Of a DNA stretch of 64,000 nucleotides, positions 40,893 through 54,235 are shown piece by piece; position 1 is the first letter of the stretch; each line of letters starts with the position of its first letter. The position numbers were made by a program, and so were the translations under genes. The stretch lies in NCBI GenBank assembly GCA_019054805.1, contig JAHQIY010000007.1, forward strand, positions 5,151,501 through 5,215,500, written 5' to 3'. Source of the DNA: Brachionus manjavacas (lineage: Eukaryota > Rotifera > Eurotatoria > Ploima > Brachionidae). Under the pieces are notes generated by a model. The model had not been told where the DNA came from. It saw only the letters and a list, made by a program, of their open reading frames with translations, and did no database searches.

Positions 40893-43762
40893 CTAAGAAA
40901 GAAAAAATAATAGCAAAAATAAACGGAAATTTTTTTATTCTTTAGTTGCAAATGTTACACTTAAAAAAATAAATAAATTTTTGTTACATTTTAACGTCTA
41001 TGAATTATGCTTAAGTAAATCAAAATAAAGTTAAGAATTAAATCTCAATTTAAAAATTTATTTAAATAATTTTTTTGTTCAATTGCATCAAAAAAAAAAT
41101 TACGTTAATAAAAATAATTTGATTCTATTTTTAAAAATTTTGTTCCAAATTGCAAAATTGTCTTAATTGATTGCTTATTTTTTAAAAGAGTTCTCTAAAA
41201 AATGGGATCATTAAAAATATGCTTGATAAATATTTAGACAATAAATCGTCTACGAATTATAATAAAAAACTTGAAGACAAAAACCTGGATTTTGGTAAAT
41301 AATTTTAAAATCAAAGTTAATAACTTAAAAAAAAATAAGATAGAACAATCAATTAATCTTAGACTTAGATTTTTATTTTAATCAAAGCATAATGATGTTT
41401 TTAAGCAAATAAATAAAAACATAATTAAATAAAATTGAGTTTTAAAAAATTTCGATATATTGTTTATTAAAGTTTTGAAAATTTGCACCCTCTTGCTAGT
41501 CTAAAAAATCTTAAGCTTAAGCTAAAACGATTAAGTGATGAGAAAATCAAAATAATTAAAAAACAAATATTAAACCAAAAATTGATTGAAAATTTTATTC
41601 GCATTTTAATATTAGACAGCTTTTAGAATTAATTTGAATTTTGAGATCACTCTATCAGAAATGAAAAACTAATCAATATTTTATTAATTAAAAAAATTTC
41701 CTTTTATCAAGAGCATATTTCCTGGTTTTAAAAATTTGAAGGCTAAAGTTTATTTAAAAGCTAAACTAATTTAATTAGAAAAAAAATTATATTCTTTTAG
41801 CTTTCAAAATATTAGAATATAATCATTCTTTAAAAACTAAGATCAAATTATTAAAGAAGCGATTTATTTAACCTAAAATTCGTTAATATTTGATTCTTAA
41901 TTTTTATAAATAATTGAAGTATAATTTGAATTTTTTGCTGTCGAAATAATTTTGAAATTTAATTAATTGCTGTCCAATGTTTAAACTTTGCTCTTTTTCC
42001 AAAAATATTTCTAGAGCATTTTTAAAAGAAACCATCACTTCTTAAGTGTCTAAAAAAAATTTAATATAATAAATGCTTCATATTACTTAATCGATTGCTC
42101 TAAATGATACTTTAGTCTAAAATCTTTTCTTTAAGCTGTTTTAAGTATCTTATATAGAGCTGAGCAAGTTTATTTAAAATAAAATATTATAAGATTTAAA
42201 AATCCTTCTTTGTTTCGTCTTTTATTTATTTTGCGATTAAAGAATTTTCAAAAAATCAGCTTATTTAATTCTGATATTTTTAAAGGATTTAATACAACTT
42301 TAGATTTTTTAAGTAAAAAAAATTAAAAACGCTAAAGTTTATTTTACCCTTTTTTTTAATTCATGAATTTAAATCATTTTCAAGACGTCAATTGAGTCTT
42401 CTAAAAAATAAAAAAAAAATACATCCACACTTAAATAAATGGATTTATTTGATGCATTTAATGTATCAACTGAAACTATCTACAGAATCAATTTTGGATT
42501 TTTTGAAAAAAATAGGAATAAACTATTTTTGGAATATTTGAAATTCTTATCAAAAATTTCTTTATCTTGATTTACTTTAATTTAAATTTTAGTTAAACCG
42601 TGTCTTGATAGAAAGAAAATAAAAAAATAATTACTGATGCCATAATAAATAAGTTTACATTAAAATTCTAAATTACACTAAAAATTTACTTAAAAGTTAA
42701 AATACTTAATTATAATTTTAGCCTCACGGACAAAATAAATAAAAGTTGAATGGAATGTTAAATAATAAATTAAATTTTAAATAAAATTTTTTCAAAAATT
42801 AAATATCAATAGTGGCTAAATGAGCTGACAGGCTAAGGTCATTGAATAATGAGTCAGACACACTATAAAAGTTGATTTTTTTTTAAAACCGCTCATTCAA
42901 TTATCAACCGAAACTTGTATAAAGCTTTCGAAATGGCACTTAAAAAAATATTTTTTTTTTTTTACTTATAAATTCATCTCTATAAAATTAGAAATTAAAT
43001 ATCTTTTTAGAAATTATTTAATTTTAATTTAAATGTGTACAAGATATGTCTGCAAACTCAATAGCATTTTGATACTAAATGAAGATAATGAGTTTTAGAT
43101 ATTTACCTAACACAAGATTTGAACACATTTGATGTCTCCTCAATTTAGTAAAGACTTAGGAGAAAATTATTAAATTAAAACATTTTATTAAAAATGTTAC
43201 ATGAGCGTTTGTCTTAAAATAGATTTTTCCCAAAAAATTGCAAAATAAAGTCTAATGTCTTGGAAATACCGGAAAAAATTTATTTTTGATTCAAAATTGA
43301 AATTTTAAACTTTTTTTTTGCAATAAATTAAAGAAAAATTATTTTATTCTTTTTTTTATTTTATATTAAAATTGTTTCTTTTTAATTTAAAAAAAGAGAA
43401 TGGAAATAGAAGATGATAAAGAGATGGTATAGATGAAGCCCACTGGAAGTACTTAAGAGCCAATTACCTAAAAAAATTAGAGTGTTCAAATGTCAATAGT
43501 TGATATTAATTTTTAATAAAATAATTTCAAACAAAACTTTTAAGGTTGATTTCTCTTTCTAAAATTTTTGATTATAAAGGTTCTAATTACATTTTTTAAA
43601 TGAAATCTTTATTTTTTCAAGAGCTTTAAAAAAATTAAAAGTCAAATCTACAAAACTGTCAGTATAAACTTAACTTTTATATAAAAAACATGTATTATAA
43701 TTATTGAATTTTAAAAAAATAATTTTTTGGATTTTAAAATTTTCATAAATACCATTTTAGTT
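40893..43762. other. 2.9-kb gene-free AT-rich region upstream of the USP gene
   Basis: I searched it for a zinc-finger UBP exon expected upstream of USP16/45 and found none that I can support. Confidence 0.4.
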
Positions 43763-46700
43763 ATGAGATTTCGATCAGTTCTGCAATTGAAAATATCTTG
43801 TCAAGAGGAATATTTTAATAATTGTTTAGAGTCATCGAAAAGTAACAAAATGAGGCAAGAGGAGAATACCATTTACAATTCTGTATGTGGTTTGAACAAT
43901 CTTGGAAATACATGTTTCTTTAATTCAGTTTTACAAAATTTAGCTCAAACGCCATATTTGGCAGATTTATTAAACGAAAATGTAAAGTCAATAGACTCTA
44001 AATATACAATTAAACATAATGATGACTTTGATTCAGAGCTTAGCGATCACGAAGATCTGGAATCCGCATTAGACCTAAGAGTATCTTCGCTGAGCCTGAG
44101 TGATGACGAAAATGAGTCAAACAAGAATCAAGATCAAAAATCAATTAAAGTAGAAGAATTAAATTTGACTTTGAAAGAAAGTCCGGGTCAATTGAGCCGT
44201 CATTTGCTAGATATCATCCAAAAGATGATTGACTCAAAAAATTGCCAAAACCCGTCTTCATTATTTGCTTCGGTATGCAAAAAAGTTCCCACCTTCAAGG
44301 GTTTTCAGCAGCAAGATAGTCATGAACTGCTGCGGAACCTGCTTGATGCCGTAAAATCAGAAGAGCTCAAGCGAAGACAATCGGCCATATTGGAACACTT
44401 TAAAGTATCAATATCAATCAATTTGAATGAAAAAACAAAGAAAAAAATTAAAAGTAAATAAAATTTTATTCTATTTAAAATTTAGACCCAAGCTTCTTTG
44501 ATTCAATATTAATGAATATGCCCTAAAGCTTTTAAGATTCGTCAAGTACTACTTTAAAAATTAAGATTTTATTTTTCTTGATTATTTAATAAAATCTTGA
44601 TAAAAAAATTTTCTTGAATTTAAAAAAAACTCCGACGACTTAACTTAACTTTCGATTCTAATTAAAATATCAACTTTTTTTTATTTTTTGTTTTATTAAA
44701 AATAGCTATGGATAGTAAAAATCCGGAGCTGTTTCCGATGCGCTCAGCAAAACGTGTAAATATAATTAATTAAAATTTTGAATCAGTTGAATGGCCGCAA
44801 TTTTGAACTAGCAATGATTAGATTTTAAATTTTTCTTACGTATAAGGGTTTTAGACTAAAAATAAAAAAAACAAATTTTAGCTATTTATGAAAATTTTTC
44901 TAATTTTAAAAATTGTACCAAAAATTAAAAAAAAAGGACAAAAACAATAAATTAAAAAAAAGCTCTCATCTGAATTTCATCAAAAGATCACAAAAAAAAT
45001 CGTGGAACCGTTAAGGATACATATTTAAAAAAAATAATTTTATGATAAAGTTTCTCCAGTATCAGAATCTGTAGTTAAAAAAAACGAGGAATTAGATTTT
45101 ATCGATCTTAAAATGTTTATTTTTTTCCAATAAAAAGAGATAAGAAATAAGATGCAATCGAATTTCCTTAAGTCTATATTTTAAGTCTATATTTTATCGT
45201 ATAGATAAGATTATGCGCTATTAAAATTGGTGCCTCTTAAATATCATAACATGTTTTTAATTATCTTTTCTCTTTTTGTAATTCCATTAATGGTTGATTC
45301 TTAAATTTTTAGTAAAGAAAAAATACCTGATTTACTTGATTTTATGGTATTTTTAAAATGAAAAATTGAAAAAATCTTTATGATCTATATACCAGGAAAT
45401 TTCCAATTATTCGTAATTACCTTTGGCACCTTTTTTTTATTTAATTTTATTTCAAAAATTTTCAATGCGTATTTTTTTTTGAAATACTAAAATTTCAAAA
45501 TTAATTTAAAATTAAAAATCTAAATTAAAAATTGGTGTATAAATAATTCGTAGGTTTTATCGAAAATTTTTGTTTAGATAATTCTAAAAATGTTTGAGTC
45601 ATTTTGTAGGACATTTTTCTTAAATGCAGCATCTTTAGATTATCGATGCGTAGCTTATTTAGATCCCTATCATCTAGGAAAATATTTACTATTATTTCTT
45701 TTCCGAATACCTTTAACTTTTATATGGAGTATATCTGTTAGGTTCAAAAAAATAATTGTTCTTACGGGACGATTACAGTTCAAGAAGTAGTGAATCAAAT
45801 TTTTCCAAATGTTTTTTTCTAGGATTTTTTATTTTAAGAATCTTTTCTAGGATTTTTTATTTTAAGAATCTGATACCTAAATTAAGGTATTATAAATATT
45901 CTTAATTAGCGGAAACCTCGAATATTTATCTCATTAGTGCCATACTAAAGATATTTCTCAATTTTTTCGATTAAAAAAAATTCAAAATTAAATTTCATCA
46001 TTTTTCTTTCATTTTAATTTCTTTTATAAAGATATGAATTAGCTTTAAGTATTTATATCTAAATAAATTGATCTAAATGATAAAACTTTAATTGAAAACT
46101 TGGCCACTTCAACCTAACAAATAACTAGGAAATAAGTAAAAAAAATCATAATAACATCTCCTAAAAGAAATTAAAAACAAAATCAAATAAATATTTTGAA
46201 TAAACTTTTTCAAATTTCAGTCACAGCAAAATTAATGAATAAATTTATTTTTAAATTAAGATAAAATTAGTTGTAGTAGAAGCTATGGCAGTAAAATTAA
46301 TTATGAAAATATTGACGAGACACTGTAACCAATTTACCTGCAAAACCAGTTCCTCAAAAACTCGCTTTCGTAGTTGTCACTGTTTGTGATTTCAATTTTT
46401 AATCAGACTTGTGCAAAAGTCAAATATAAAATTATTTAACTAGATTTTAAAATTCTGACTTAGAAGTTAAGAATAATTTTACTCAAAATAGAAAATAGAA
46501 AGCCTTGATACTGCTATCTTAATTTCCAAACCGATTGAATTATATTTTGAATTTATGCTGATCTTTAATTTATAGTCTTAAAATTTTTCGCTCTTTTTTT
46601 TTAAATCCTCTTAATATAAAAAAGTAAAGTGAATAGTAAAGTCAAGCCACTAGACTTGGCTTTACTTTTGACTTTGTGGCTTTTGGACAACTCTGTTTTT

Positions 46701-48286
46701 TATTTTTCCATTCAAAGTTGTAAATTTTCTCAAGTTTTTTTGACTGATTTCATCAAGCTTATAAATGAATTTGTTGAAGATTTTGTAGCTATCTGATGAT
46801 TGTCAATATCTGCTTGCAATTATCTATTTAAGGAATACAAAATTTTTATAAAATTTATTTCAAGATTTATTTGTAAGATCTATTTACAAATTAGGAAAAA
46901 TTAATAATAATAATGCAGTACAAAAAATATCTTTTTAAACACTCATTTTTATTAAGAAATTAAAAATTAGTAATTCCAAAGTTTATTTTGAAAATCAATC
47001 TTGCCTTTTTTAATTTTTTCTTCAGAATATAATAGTTAATATCGAATGTTGAGAATAAATTTAACTAAATCCGTTTATAAGCCTAATAAAATAATTCAAA
47101 AGTTAAATTTTAATTTACTATTTATCTAGAATTTTAATAAGTTATATCTTTAAAAGGATATGGTCGCTTGGCAAGTCATACACTGGTAGATCGGCTCTTT
47201 GGTGGACACCTATTGAGCTCAATAGTGTGCAACGAATGTGAAACATGTGTTCAACGAATCGAGCCATTTTTGGACTTAAGTCTTTCCATTTTGGACAGTG
47301 AGAAAAAAGAAAATAATTTCCAAGATCAACTGAATCGTCACAAAGCCAAAGGAAGATGTCTTAAAAAAGGTGATCACGATGATGAAACTCCGATTGATCC
47401 TAAAGACAAAAAGGTTTCCAAACATCAGTTAAAAAAAATGAAAAGAGAAGCCAGGCGAGCCAAAAAACGAGGTAAATCAGCCTCGTTAATCAAAGAAAGT
47501 GAAGATGAAGAGGAGGAACCTTGTGATAACATCAAACAAGAAGAAACTAATGAGCCTAAAATAGATGAAAATGAAATAGAAGAGAATGCTGTTAATGAAG
47601 AATTTGACTTCACTGAAATAAAATCAGATAATTATTTTCGTCTTTTGGCCATGCAGAGTATTTCTCAGCAACCTGACTCGGAAGTATGCTCTCTTGAATC
47701 TTGTCTTAAAAAATTTACTTCCAAAGAATTACTTACTGATAAAATTAATTGTGAATTTTGCTCAAGAAAATATTCTAAAAAAGTCTATAGCTTAGCTATG
47801 AAACAATATTTAATCTGTAATCTACCTGCTGTATTGACTATTCACATAAAAAGATTTCAACAATTCGGATTCCGACTAGAAAAATCGAATAAACATATTA
47901 ATTTTCCATTAATACTGGACATGTCACCATATACCAGTCGAATGTGCATGAACCACAATGGAAAAACGCTGTACTCATTGTATGGATTGGTAGAACACAG
48001 TGGTCGGCTAAATTCAGGTCACTACACTGCCTACATTAAGCCTGGAACTAAGAATCTTAACAAGGAAGAAAATAAAGCTAATATTTTGATAAATCATCGA
48101 TTGTGTCATTTGAACAAAAAACTAAGAGAGTTTAGATCAGATATGAAAGAGACCGAATTCCAACAAGTTCAAAAGGAAGAAAAAAGCGACAAGTGGTTTT
48201 ACATCAGTGATAGTCATGTGAGTGAAGTCAGTGTTGCTAAAGTTCTAAAAGCTCAAGCTTACATTCTATTTTATGAAAGGGTTTAA
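43763..48286 (+). CDS. USP16/USP45-like ubiquitin-specific protease
   Basis: Exons 43763-44453 and 47157-48286 splice in phase 1 (ATTAAAA|GTAAAT ... TTTAAAAG|GATATGG) across a 2.7-kb intron, giving 606 residues from the first Met. The protease cleaves ubiquitin from substrates; USP16 relatives act on histone H2A. The Cys box is GLNNLGNTCFFNSVLQN (Cys about 51) and the QQQDSHELL block is present. Two zinc-ribbon CxxC pairs (CNECETC, CEFCSRK) flank an acidic/basic insert. The His box is EHSGRLNSGHYTAY (His about 519) and the Asp region is WFYISDSHV, so the catalytic triad looks complete. USP16/45 proteins normally start with a ZnF-UBP domain; none is visible, so an upstream exon may be missing from the model or the domain may be lost. 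The acceptor CCATTTTAG just before the first Met supports an upstream exon. Confidence 0.88.
44706..44753 (+). other. Possible 48-bp cassette exon in the USP intron
   Basis: Between an acceptor (TTTATTAAAAATAG) and a donor (AAAC|GTGTAA), this GC-richer patch would add 16 residues (TMDSKNPELFPMRSAK plus a split codon). It keeps the phase-1 frame on both sides. Using the stronger donor 2 bp later (CGT|GTAAAT) would shift the frame and terminate translation. Constitutive splicing without it matches the human alignment, so it would be alternative, if real. Confidence 0.35.
46404..46695. mobile_element. AAGTC-repeat hAT-like MITE in the USP intron
   Basis: Left end CAGACTTGTGCAAAAGTCAA, right end GGCTTTTGGACAACTCTG, with AAGTC/GACTT words inward, as in the complete copy at 35855-36586. 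The flanking T/A-rich octamers are similar but not identical, so the duplication is degraded or uncertain. Confidence 0.6.
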
Positions 48287-49369
48287 TAAAAAAATTTCAA
48301 AAATAAAAATAATCTTTTAATTTTTTTTCATTTAGAGTAGTTTTGTGGCTAAAAAATAAATAAATTAATTTATTTTTTCTGAATAAATAATCATTGTGAG
48401 ATAAAATTGTAAAGTAATTAGGCATATTTTGACATCTAAATCCAAGAGGTTTATTTTTAAAATATTGGAATTTCAGAATTCAAATTGAGCTAGTCAAAAA
48501 ATTTAAAGAAAAGGATCACTTAAATTAACGAAAAAAAAAGAAGCTTTTTTTAGATAAAATCAATTCATGTAATATCATATAACTCTAATATTTTATGTGT
48601 TGAAATATTAAACAAAAGACTCAAGGCTAAGCTTTTAATCAGTTCATTGATCTGCTTGATTTTTATTTTTAAATATTAAAAAAATTTGGAAGTATGTTGC
48701 AAAAGTATGACGTTCTAAAAAAAAACAAAATTATTAATTTTGAGATGGCAATAATTCTAGATAATTTAGAATCCCTTCAGTGAGTTCGCTTCAGTAATTG
48801 AATTTTACTAAACTAGTTGATAGCTTTATTATAAAAAGCTTTTTGAAAAAAAATTGAAATTTCGAAGCGAAAACCAAAAAATAGTAATTGAATTCAAAAA
48901 AATTGAGTTTGAGTATACCTTAGGTAAGCCGATTTTTCGAATGAAAAATACGAATAATTCAACCTATACCTAAGCTCGAATGACTGAAAAAGTCGATACT
49001 CTCAACCATTTTTAAAAAAGATAAATACAATTTTTATCACTACAGCAAATTCATAAAAAATGTTCAACAAAAAATTCAAAGTGACAACAAAAGTCTTTGA
49101 TTTAAATATAATCTATTTTAAAAATTCTTTCCAAGTAAAAAAGATACAAATTATCAAAAGATAAGAGTCTTTAAGATAATAAAAAGTATTTTAAAATAAA
49201 TTAAAATTTTTTTTGGGTCTGATGAGATTAGTTATTGCTAAAATACTTGGCAATCCTTAGAAATTCTAGGTTTTTAAAACTGATTCTCTAACTTTAATAG
49301 CAAAAAAATACAAAATATTAAAAAAACTCAACAGTTAAGTTTATTATAGAAAAGTATTGTTATATCCCA
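48287..49369. other. AT-rich region downstream of the USP gene
   Basis: No gene recognised before the LINE fragment begins. Confidence 0.4.
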
Positions 49370-50455
49370 CTAGCACTGCTACAAATAGAGTGGCGCAGGG
49401 GATACCAAGAAAGTCTATCATATGAGGGACTGCTGAATCCTTCTTGAGTTACAGGAGACAAAGAGCTGTTATTCCTAAATCACCATCTGAATGGAGAGAG
49501 GTACTCACTGGTGTCCGGCAAGGAACAGTACTTGCTATTTGTAATATTCATTAACGACATGCCTTACATACTACACAATTGTTGGCTCTTCGAAGATGAC
49601 AGCAAATTAATGATTATTCCTCGCAAAGCTGTTCACCAAGAGCAATTTCAAGCGGACTTAAACGAACTGCTTAAATGGTCAATATCTTTGGAAAATGAGC
49701 TTCAATTTTGACAAATGTAAAGTAATGCAAATGGGAAACGACAAAGCCCATCAAAACAAGAACTATGTATTTTACTATATCTTTTTGACCAAACCGGCCA
49801 AAAAGATATAGTACTGAAAAACACATTGATGGAAAGCGACCATGGTGTCACAATAAGCAACGACTTGAACTGGAGCGAGCAAACTAGAATTGCAGCAATG
49901 AGAGCTAACACGACATTAGGCAGGCTTAGAAAGGTCTTCACTCGTTGGGACCTTAAGATGTTTAAAATAGTATGCAACACCTGCGTACGACCACTCATTG
50001 AATACGTAGCCCCAGCCTGTAGACCAAACAAAAAACAAAATATTAAAATATTAGAAAAAGTGCAAAGGAAAGCCACAAAAGCTGTCCCAGATTTAAAGAA
50101 GAAATCTTACTAAGAACAGTGAAATTACCAAAAGCCGAAGACAGATTAGACAGATACGACACGGTCCAGCTTTTTAAATGCAACAAATACATCAATCAAA
50201 TAAAGCGGCATTTTCTGGTTAAAAGGCTCCAGTTAATTCGGAAGCAGGTCCAGCCGGCGCAAAGCACAAATTATACAAAATATTTGTAAGAAATTGTACT
50301 CCAAAAATTTACTTATTCTGAACTCGCTCAGTGCCAATGTGGAACCAGTTGGCCGATGAGGCGAAGAATTCCAAAAACGTTCAGTTCAAAATTATTTACG
50401 ACATTTACAAAGCAACTCAAAAAGCTCTGATAGATCACCAGCCAAAGCTGTGATA
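49370..50455 (+). mobile_element. Jockey-like LINE fragment (reverse transcriptase)
   Basis: Successive frames read SYRRQRAVIPKSPSEWREVL, TGVRQGT, FINDMPYILHNCWLFEDDSK (the A/Y-x-D-D site appears as FEDD), LNELLKWSISLE, MESDHGVTISNDLNWSEQTR and TLGRLRKVFTRWDLKMFKIV. They continue with CVRPLIEYVAP and LPKAEDRLDRYDTVQLFK. This covers palm to thumb and the C-terminal region of a jockey-like element. Several frameshifts and stops occur; the endonuclease and 3' tail are missing. Base composition is notably GC-richer than the flanks, so this copy is younger than the other LINE pieces. Confidence 0.85.
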
Positions 50456-50466
50456 AGAATGATAAT

Positions 50467-50834
50467 GTAATCATCCGAATTGAGTGACATGTCTTTAAAA
50501 TAGAGTACTCTATTTTAGTGACATGTTATTCAAAATTGAACACTGTTTTAAAAATAATAAAAATTCAATTTAAGTGACAGTTAATAAAAAGTGAACACAT
50601 TTTAAACTATTAACAATTGTTAAAGCTTAAAATAAAATTATTTAAAAAATGAAAATTGAATTAACTATATTTTTAACTATGTTAAGTCGGAGGTTTTTTT
50701 TAACATGGGTCAAATTTTTTCATTTTTAAGACATGTCATTAAAATTGAAAGTTACTCTTTTTAAATAAAGTGCTCATTTTTAATGACATGTCATTATTTG
50801 ATTTAGTAGCATGTCACTAAATTCGGATAGTTAC
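50467..50834 (+). mobile_element. Palindromic MITE copy 2 (368 bp)
   Basis: Ends GTAATCATCCGAATT and AATTCGGATAGTTAC. The left 50 bp, including AAAATAGAGTACTCTATTTT, equals the right end of copy 1 at 24455-24592 read in reverse. AGTGACATGTCATT motifs are repeated through the body. It sits directly against the LINE fragment. Confidence 0.75.
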
Positions 50835-53800
50835 GTTAATTAAGTTTTGAATCGAATCCCTTTGAACGTAACTCTTTTTAAAAATATATATCCAGTTTCA
50901 AATTATTTTGAATCTAAAATTATATTTTATAGAAGAAAATAATGCCTGATAGAGATAAACATATAAATAAATTTAAAAAAATTAAAGATTTGTAAATTTT
51001 GTTTAAAAAAAAAAATTACATCTCTCTTAAGTAAAAAATAAATTTTTCTTTGATTTTCTTTTTCATAACCAGCATAAAAAATATTTTAATTACAGTTTAA
51101 CCTCGTTATAACAAACCTTCTCATAACGCCTAAAGAGACCTAAATACATAAATTAGTCAAAATCTGTACCTGGATGTGAGCTCATCTTTTTTAGTTACCA
51201 GCACATCTTAATAAACATTTTAATTTAATTAAATTATTTTGCATTAAATTTTTCCACTTTTCTGAATCAAATATTTTAAATGTTAGAAGTAATCTACAGA
51301 AAATGCCTGGAAACATTCTAAAAATGTTTAAAAACGTGTTAATTGTAAAAATACGTGTAAAAATTTTTCTAACATTGAACATCGGTCATTATTATTTTTT
51401 CCACACGTAATTTTTCTGTTTATTTTCATTTTTCATAAGCTTGTCTAATCTTTCTACTCTAATCTAATAAAAATAGCGATTGATTCAGGCAGAATTAATG
51501 GCCTATTGTTTGGAATTTTAAACGAAGATAAAAATTTAATCTTATTAAAAAATTAAAGTGTTATTTTTATATCTTAAAAATCAAAACAAAAATTGATATT
51601 TTTAAATTTGTCTTTAAACACCTCAAAAAATTAAATCTGAATCGGATAATAAGCATTTTTATGTTACTTTAACAAAACTTATTTGTTTCAAATAATCAAT
51701 AGCATTAATATCCTTTATCATGATCAAATAATTCAATTTCTTTCAAAGATTTCCGAAAATTTCGCATTTTTCTTGGATGTCATAAGATTTTTAAGACTGA
51801 TTTCTCTTTTGTCAAGTCAGCATTTTTAAGGTTATTCAGAATATTTGAAATAGATTAGCTTTATAGTGGCTTCATAAAATATTTTTGTTAAAAAAATTGC
51901 TTCGTAGATAATTTTAAAACAATTAGAGTCTTATATTTTTTCAAATCATAAAAAATAAACACGCAATTTTTTCTCAAAAAAATAATTTCCTTTTAAAGTG
52001 AACCTAACACTATATTTGATTTAATTTGTACATGAATATCCATTTAGGCTTATAGATTGTGCAGTCTTCTTCCATTAAATATGATGATAAAAATTAAAAA
52101 AAGATAAAATTAATTTTCAAAAAAAAATTTTCCATAAAAGTTGGTAAATTGGAAAATTTAAAATACGAAATTTTAAATTGATTTAAATTTTTCAAATCTT
52201 AAGTGGATTACGTAATTTATATTTTTTACCAATATTTTAAAAAATCTCTTTTGATGACTTAGAAACTGAAATTATTTGAATAAAAAAATTATTCTGCTCT
52301 TTTAATTATTGAATAATTTAATCAACATGTTACCTGTTCTAATTAATATGGTAAAAATTAATATATATATTTTTTTTAATTTATACAAATATACAAATTA
52401 TACAAATTCTGAGAGGGCGTAAAATTTTCTTCACTCTTGTATCTAATTTTATTAAAAAAAGAGTTTTAGCCAAAAAAAAAACTTTTTTGCTTGTTTTAAA
52501 ACATACTAAATAATTTGATTTAATTTTTGCCTAAATTTTTTACAATATATTGTATTTTTGATATTAATTCCGAACTCAATTTTTAAATTTTTACTTTATT
52601 ATTTATTTTTAAATGTGCTCAATCATTTCTGTCTAGATTTTGACCTTGAATTGGAATATAATTATAAAAAAATTATGCAAATTTTTTTTCAAAAAAGAAA
52701 GTAAAAAAAATTCAAAAATTATATTTAAGCGTAATTTAGGATTTTAATTTTTTTTTAAATTAAATTTCTGGGTAAAGATATAAAAACAGTCCTACTCAGA
52801 GTTTAAAATGAATCGAAATGATTGAAATAGAATTTATTAAAAAAAAATGCTCTTACAGCTCAATTTATAAAAATAAATTTTTTTCGGTCTTTTATTTTTA
52901 TAAATTTGTTTATCGAATTTAAAATTTGGCATCACGCGTTAACAATGAAGGTAAATAGTTATCCTGTTATAAATCAATTTATTAATGCTATTATGAATAA
53001 ATAAAAATTAGATAATTTAGACAGGTTTCATGTATCATAAGAAACTAAATAAATTTTGTTTACAGTTAAATATGGCCAAAAGGTGGATTTATTTTTCTAA
53101 ATATAGCTCACTTCTAATTAATAAAAAATATATTTTAGAATTACTAATTAGACAATTAATTTTTCTTCTTTTGATATTTATTTGTTTATCTGTAATCAAA
53201 ATACATGCTGATTTACATTGCTTTCTACCTGAATCGATTGATTAATAAAGTCAGTTTGATTTAATTTTATGTACTGAAATTTTCCTTTTAAATGAAGACA
53301 AAAAATTCAATTTCAAGGTCCGTCATAACACGCTAATGCCGTTATCATGAAAGATCCATTAACACTTCTTTAATTTGATTATTATAATATATTATGACAA
53401 ATTTAAATAAAAATTAATTATTTTTAACTAGTTAATTTAACAGTTCAAAACTTTTGAAATTTAAGTAAAATTTAAAAAAAATCAAAAATTCAAATTAATA
53501 TGTCAATTGAATGTTTAAATGTTGAAGTCTGAAATATTAATCACTTTTATTTAATGAAATCAGCTCAATTGGTCCCAATTAACTTTTAATTGTATTTTAG
53601 ATTTTTGCGTCATTTTTCTTAAGTTTAATTTACTTTAATTCTTAGATGTTTTTATGGAAAAAGTTAACTTTCTATCAAATGTTCATGCATATACTTTTCA
53701 AAAAAAATTGGTAAAATCATTGAAACTTTGAAACATTTAAACATTGAAACTTCAGATTTAAATAATTTACAGATCGGGAAATAATAGGTTTGTTTGCATT

Positions 53801-53912
53801 AAAAATTTAAAAAAATTGATAAAGATGTAAAATTTATACATAAAAAAATATTATTCATAAGGAAAAAAAGAAAATAAAAAAATTCAAAAAAAAGCTTCAT
53901 ATACTTATTTCT
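50835..53912. other. Gene-free region with a possible pogo/Tigger-type end at 51093
   Basis: CAGTTTAACCTCGTTATAAC at 51093, preceded by TA, resembles the terminal repeat of pogo/Tigger-like transposons. No matching right end or transposase was found. The rest is AT-rich with no supported gene. Confidence 0.4.
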
Positions 53913-54201
53913 TATTTTTTCATTTAGAATCATTTTATTGTGTTTAAAGCTAATATTGTTCATACAGAGCTCGATATAATCAGTAACACCGTCGTTTGAT
54001 ATTGATGCCAATTTTAGAGACTTTAGAAAATAAATTTTTGTCTCCTTTTGAAAAACAACACAAAAATTAAAGCAAAATGAATGTCTAAAATAGAAAAATA
54101 ATTTAGAGATTCATTCAGTATAGAGAGAAAAGTCTCTTCAAACAGAAAAATATTTTTATCTACAACTAACGGGATGCTACCAGTATTTTGATCAATCTAA
54201 A
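53913..54201 (-). pseudogene. Orphan coding-like segment, frame broken
   Basis: On the minus strand an acceptor (AAAATTTTTAG) precedes IDQNTGSIPLVVDKNIFLFE and ETFLSILNESLN. After a change of frame it continues KSLKLASISNDGVTDYIELC and MNNISFKHNKMILNEKIRN up to a possible donor (AAATAA|GTATAT). Composition is coding-like and GC-richer than the surroundings, but I do not recognise the protein and no partner exons were found. Confidence 0.3.
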
Positions 54202-54235
54202 AATTTTAAGAAAAATTTACAGATTATTTGTTTTA

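Noticed and set aside
43390-43430. ATG GAA ATA GAA GAT GAT AAA as a first exon of the USP gene
   Set aside because: The available donors leave a phase that hits a stop at the next exon.
49218-49232. CTGATGAG as a hammerhead core
   Set aside because: No GAAA box or stems at the needed distance.
53030-53245. 71-codon plus-strand frame with a hydrophobic stretch
   Set aside because: Composition matches AT-rich noncoding DNA; no homology or gene context.
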